Part shown: positions 5,533 through 7,356 of the stretch, in pieces
How positions within the stretch are numbered: the first letter of the stretch is position 1
Layout: the number at the start of each line of letters is the position of its first letter
DNA from: CAISGS01 sp044376615
GTDB lineage: Bacteria; Pseudomonadota; Alphaproteobacteria; Caulobacterales; Caulobacteraceae
DNA length: 7,356 nucleotides
Assembly (NCBI GenBank): GCA_044376615.1
Contig: JBILKO010000120.1
Location: 1-7,356 of the forward strand
Reading direction: 5' to 3'
Position numbers and translations under genes: made by a program
The notes under the pieces: model-generated
Databases searched by the model: none
The model's input: only the letters and a program-made list of their open reading frames with translations
What the model was told of the DNA's origin: nothing

Positions 5533-5576
5533 GCCCGTTGCACCGGTTCCTTCCCCTCGGGGCTGGTGTGACGGGT
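5533..5576 (+). terminator. Long hairpin in the amylosucrase leader, attenuator- or terminator-like
   Basis: Bases 5533-5546 can pair with 5563-5576 as a continuous 14-bp RNA stem. Its core is CCCGT with ACGGG and CACCGG with CTGGTG, and four of the pairs are G-U. The 16-base loop contains CCCCTCGGGG, which could add a short inner stem. On the plus strand a T-rich run (TCTTGCTTTT) follows at once, and the gene starts 38 bases later. This resembles an intrinsic terminator placed in the leader of the amylosucrase gene, so attenuation is possible; it could also end a short upstream transcript. Confidence 0.4.
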
Positions 5577-5614
5577 CTTGCTTTTGACCTTAGATTGGAT
5601 CGAGTATTGGTTTG

Positions 5615-6760
5615 ATGAGCCTGCCCTTGCTGAAACCCGACCCCCAACATGCGGCCCGTATCGAACAACGGATGGCTCAGTTCTGGCCGCGCCTGGAACA
5701 AAGCCTTAAGTCGGTCTATGGAACAAACCCTGGCTTTCTCGGATTTATCGATCATTTAAAGCAAACCATTGTTGAGGCTGGACTGGCCCGTCCAATAGAG
5801 CTTACTGATCTTGATCAGCAAAGGGCAATAGACCCCAGCTGGATCCAGGCTTCTGGCCAGACCGCCTATTGCTTTTATGTCGACCGGTTTGCGGAAAACT
5901 TGCAAGGGATTGGCGCGCGCAGCGACTATCTCTCTGATCTAGGGGTTAGGTGGCTTCATCCCCTCCCCCTCTTAAAGCCTCGCCTAGGCGATAGTGACGG
6001 CGGTTTTGCCGTCTCTGATTACCGGCAGGTTGACCCACGCCTCGGCAATATGGACGACCTTCAGGCCCTGACTAGGGGTCTTCGCCAGCGCGGAATGGGT
6101 ATGATCCTCGATGTGGTCTGTAACCATACCGCCATGGAACATGACTGGGCGCAAAGAGCCCAGGCGGGTGATCCAATCTATAAAGACTATTATATTGTCC
6201 TACCCGATGAGGCCGCCGTTGCCGAATGGCAGAAGGACCTTATCGACGTCTTCCCGACGACGGCACCCGGCAGCTTTACTTATAATGCCGAGATGGGTGG
6301 CTGGGTCTGGACCACCTTTTATCCCTTTCAATGGGACTTAAATTACGCCAATCCTGCGGTCTTTACCCAGATGCTGGAGGTCTTGATCCACCTCGCATCC
6401 ATGGGTGTTCAGGGCTTTCGCCTCGATAGCGCGCCGTTTTTGTGGAAAAAGAAGGGCACGAGCTGCCGCAATCTTGCCCAGGCCTATGCGATCGTGGAGG
6501 CGTGGCGCAGCGCCTTGTCGATTATTGCGCCAGGCGTGGTTTTGCTGGCTGAGGCGATTGAAAGTCTCGATGATGTTCTGCCGTTTTTTGGCAAGGCGTC
6601 CAAGGGCTGTGACCTGGCCTACAATAATGGCGTTATGACCGCGCTTTGGGGGAGCCTCGCCGATCAGGACGCGGCCATATTCAATGCGGTTCTAGCCAAG
6701 GCCGCACAAAAGCCAGCGACTGGGGCCTGGCTTAACTATGTTCGCTGTCATGATGCCTGA
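5615..6760 (+). CDS. Amylosucrase-type GH13 enzyme, N-terminal part, ended early by a frameshift
   Basis: The 381-aa reading frame matches amylosucrases (GH13 subfamily 4), which split sucrose and transfer the glucose to an alpha-glucan; related sucrose hydrolases are the main alternative. The N-terminal helical domain (about residues 15-80, with the RM...SVYG pattern) leads into the barrel. Visible barrel motifs are SDGGFAV (D128, the -1 subsite Asp in amylosucrase; the usual Tyr is F131), N170-H171-T, FQWDLNY, nucleophile D271 (FRLDS), acid/base E313 (AEAIES) and transition-state Asp D380 (RCHD). Right after D380 the frame runs into TGA (6758-6760), while the homologous sequence continues in another frame from 6757. 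No signal peptide is seen, so it is cytoplasmic. The ATG at 5615 has only a weak ribosome binding site; a TTG directly before it is less likely. If the break is real, the product lacks the end of the barrel and domain C and is probably inactive. Confidence 0.88.
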   Translation: MSLPLLKPDPQHAARIEQRMAQFWPRLEQSLKSVYGTNPGFLGFIDHLKQTIVEAGLARPIELTDLDQQRAIDPSWIQASGQTAYCFYVDRFAENLQGIGARSDYLSDLGVRWLHPLPLLKPRLGDSDGGFAVSDYRQVDPRLGNMDDLQALTRGLRQRGMGMILDVVCNHTAMEHDWAQRAQAGDPIYKDYYIVLPDEAAVAEWQKDLIDVFPTTAPGSFTYNAEMGGWVWTTFYPFQWDLNYANPAVFTQMLEVLIHLASMGVQGFRLDSAPFLWKKKGTSCRNLAQAYAIVEAWRSALSIIAPGVVLLAEAIESLDDVLPFFGKASKGCDLAYNNGVMTALWGSLADQDAAIFNAVLAKAAQKPATGAWLNYVRCHDA

Positions 6761-7356
6761 TCTGGAATGCCTTAAATCAGGACGCCCAGCCCGCCGATCT
6801 TGATCGCTGGTCGCGGTTTTATGGCAAGGGCGAGGGTTTTTCGACGGGCCAGGCCTTTCAGTCGGCGGCTGGCGGGGTACCATCGACCAATGGTATGGCA
6901 TCGGCCTTGGTCGGCGTAAAACAGGGCGATGGCCCTGAAAGCCTCAGCATCCGACGTCTAATCCTGCTATATGGCATCATCCATGCCTTGGATGGTTGGC
7001 CCTTGATCTATATGGGCGATGAGATCGGCTTGGGCGACAATACCGCCTATGCGCGTGATCCTTTGCAGGCCCTAGACGGTCGCTGGCTTCACCGTCCGGC
7101 CATGGACTGGACTGCGGCCGAGCGCCGAAAGATCAAGGGCACGGCTGAGGCTGCTCTGTTTGATGCCATGACCCACCTTGCCAAGACCGCCCGCGCCTTG
7201 GATGCCAGGGGCGTTGCCGGCAAGGCAAGGCCCATAAGCCTTAACCAGCCCCGGATCTTAGCTTTTGTCCGCGACGAAGGCCCCAAACCCTTTTTGTGCC
7301 TGGCCAATCTATCAGATCAGCCGGTTAAGGCGGTCTTGCCCCAGCCCTGGTCTGAC
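6757..7356 (+). CDS. Amylosucrase-type GH13 enzyme, C-terminal part in the shifted frame, runs off the window
   Basis: Two hundred codons are open from 6757 to the right edge and continue the preceding gene: LIWNALNQD directly follows the HD motif, where GH13 relatives have HDD(I/L). Further family motifs are ALVGV, the strand-8 region PLIYMGDEIGLG (about 7003-7038) and GRWLHRP (7078-7098). The Arg of GRW corresponds to the Arg that pairs with the -1 subsite Asp in amylosucrase. The beginning of domain C follows (ILAFVRDEG, FLCLANLS). Restoring one base near 6755-6756, giving GAC in place of GC, joins the two parts into one protein of at least 582 aa. The Neisseria enzyme has 636, so about 60 residues probably lie outside. 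The segment has no start of its own; an in-frame ATG occurs at 6895 but would begin mid-domain. The B'-domain stretch after HDD appears about ten residues shorter than I recall for the Neisseria enzyme. Confidence 0.85.
   Translation, partial: MIWNALNQDAQPADLDRWSRFYGKGEGFSTGQAFQSAAGGVPSTNGMASALVGVKQGDGPESLSIRRLILLYGIIHALDGWPLIYMGDEIGLGDNTAYARDPLQALDGRWLHRPAMDWTAAERRKIKGTAEAALFDAMTHLAKTARALDARGVAGKARPISLNQPRILAFVRDEGPKPFLCLANLSDQPVKAVLPQPWSD

Larger units (their letters stand above)
5248..5614. other. Divergent intergenic region between the phosphatase and amylosucrase genes, no supported gene
   Basis: This 367-bp region must hold the promoters of both flanking genes. Open frames exist in both directions, but none resembles a known protein or has a ribosome binding site. 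Visible structure is limited to palindromes (5310-5355, 5360-5371) and one long hairpin (5533-5576), listed separately. ATCGAT occurs three times (5363, 5391, 5504). No convincing -35/-10 pair was found. Confidence 0.6.

Noticed and set aside
5355..5615. 86-codon open frame on the plus strand whose TGA overlaps the amylosucrase ATG (TGATG), suggesting translational coupling
   Set aside because: It starts at GTG with no ribosome binding site, resembles no known protein, and contains the hairpin at 5533-5576. The overlap alone is not enough.
5222..5755. 177-codon open frame on the minus strand across the phosphatase/amylosucrase gap
   Set aside because: It overlaps the starts of two well-supported genes in other frames, shows no recognisable motif and has biased, low-information composition.
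6752..6762. Programmed ribosomal frameshift in the amylosucrase gene
   Set aside because: Reaching the downstream frame needs a -1 shift (or +2) at GAT GCC TGA, which has no X-XXY-YYZ slippery heptamer and is not the prfB-type +1 site. It would also give HDA where HDD is expected, so a base deletion explains it better.

Overview
The window looks like part of an alphaproteobacterial chromosome, most likely Caulobacterales, Sphingomonadales or relatives. This is inferred from gene content: a CYP153-type alkane hydroxylase, a GH13 amylosucrase-type enzyme, a DUF6151 protein and a class A acid phosphatase. There is no rRNA or other phylogenetic marker, so the placement is tentative. No tRNA, rRNA, CRISPR array, insertion sequence or phage gene was seen.

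Left third (1-2944): two strongly recognisable genes diverge from a 260-bp control region. On the minus strand is the first 475 codons of a 2,4-dienoyl-CoA reductase (FadH); its C-terminus lies off the left edge. On the plus strand is a complete cytochrome P450 of the CYP153 family, whose known members hydroxylate the terminal carbon of alkanes. The pairing is metabolically sensible: oxidised alkanes become fatty acids, and FadH lets unsaturated ones enter beta-oxidation. The control region holds three inverted repeats and a consensus -35 box; one 15-bp palindrome sits where P450 transcription should start.

Middle (2945-4375): three loci related to the GFA (glutathione-dependent formaldehyde-activating enzyme-like) zinc fold. 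They are a decayed C-terminal remnant on the minus strand with a TGG-to-TAG type stop, an intact DUF6151 gene on the plus strand, and an intact small GFA-family gene on the minus strand, convergent with the DUF6151 gene. A 35-bp stretch of the remnant matches the 3' end of the intact GFA gene at 30 of 35 positions.

Right half (4376-7356): a secreted class A acid phosphatase of the PAP2 superfamily lies 26 bp upstream of the GFA gene on the same strand, and the two are probably co-transcribed. Its third active-site motif has Ala where Asp is expected. A 367-bp gene-free region follows, with palindromes and a long hairpin. Then comes an amylosucrase-type GH13 gene that continues past the right edge. 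It is broken by an apparent one-base deletion immediately after the third catalytic Asp, so it reads as two overlapping pieces.

Nothing here forms an obviously new multi-gene system. The points most worth following are the frameshift, the altered phosphatase motif, the GFA remnant and cluster, and the operator-like palindromes and leader hairpin.
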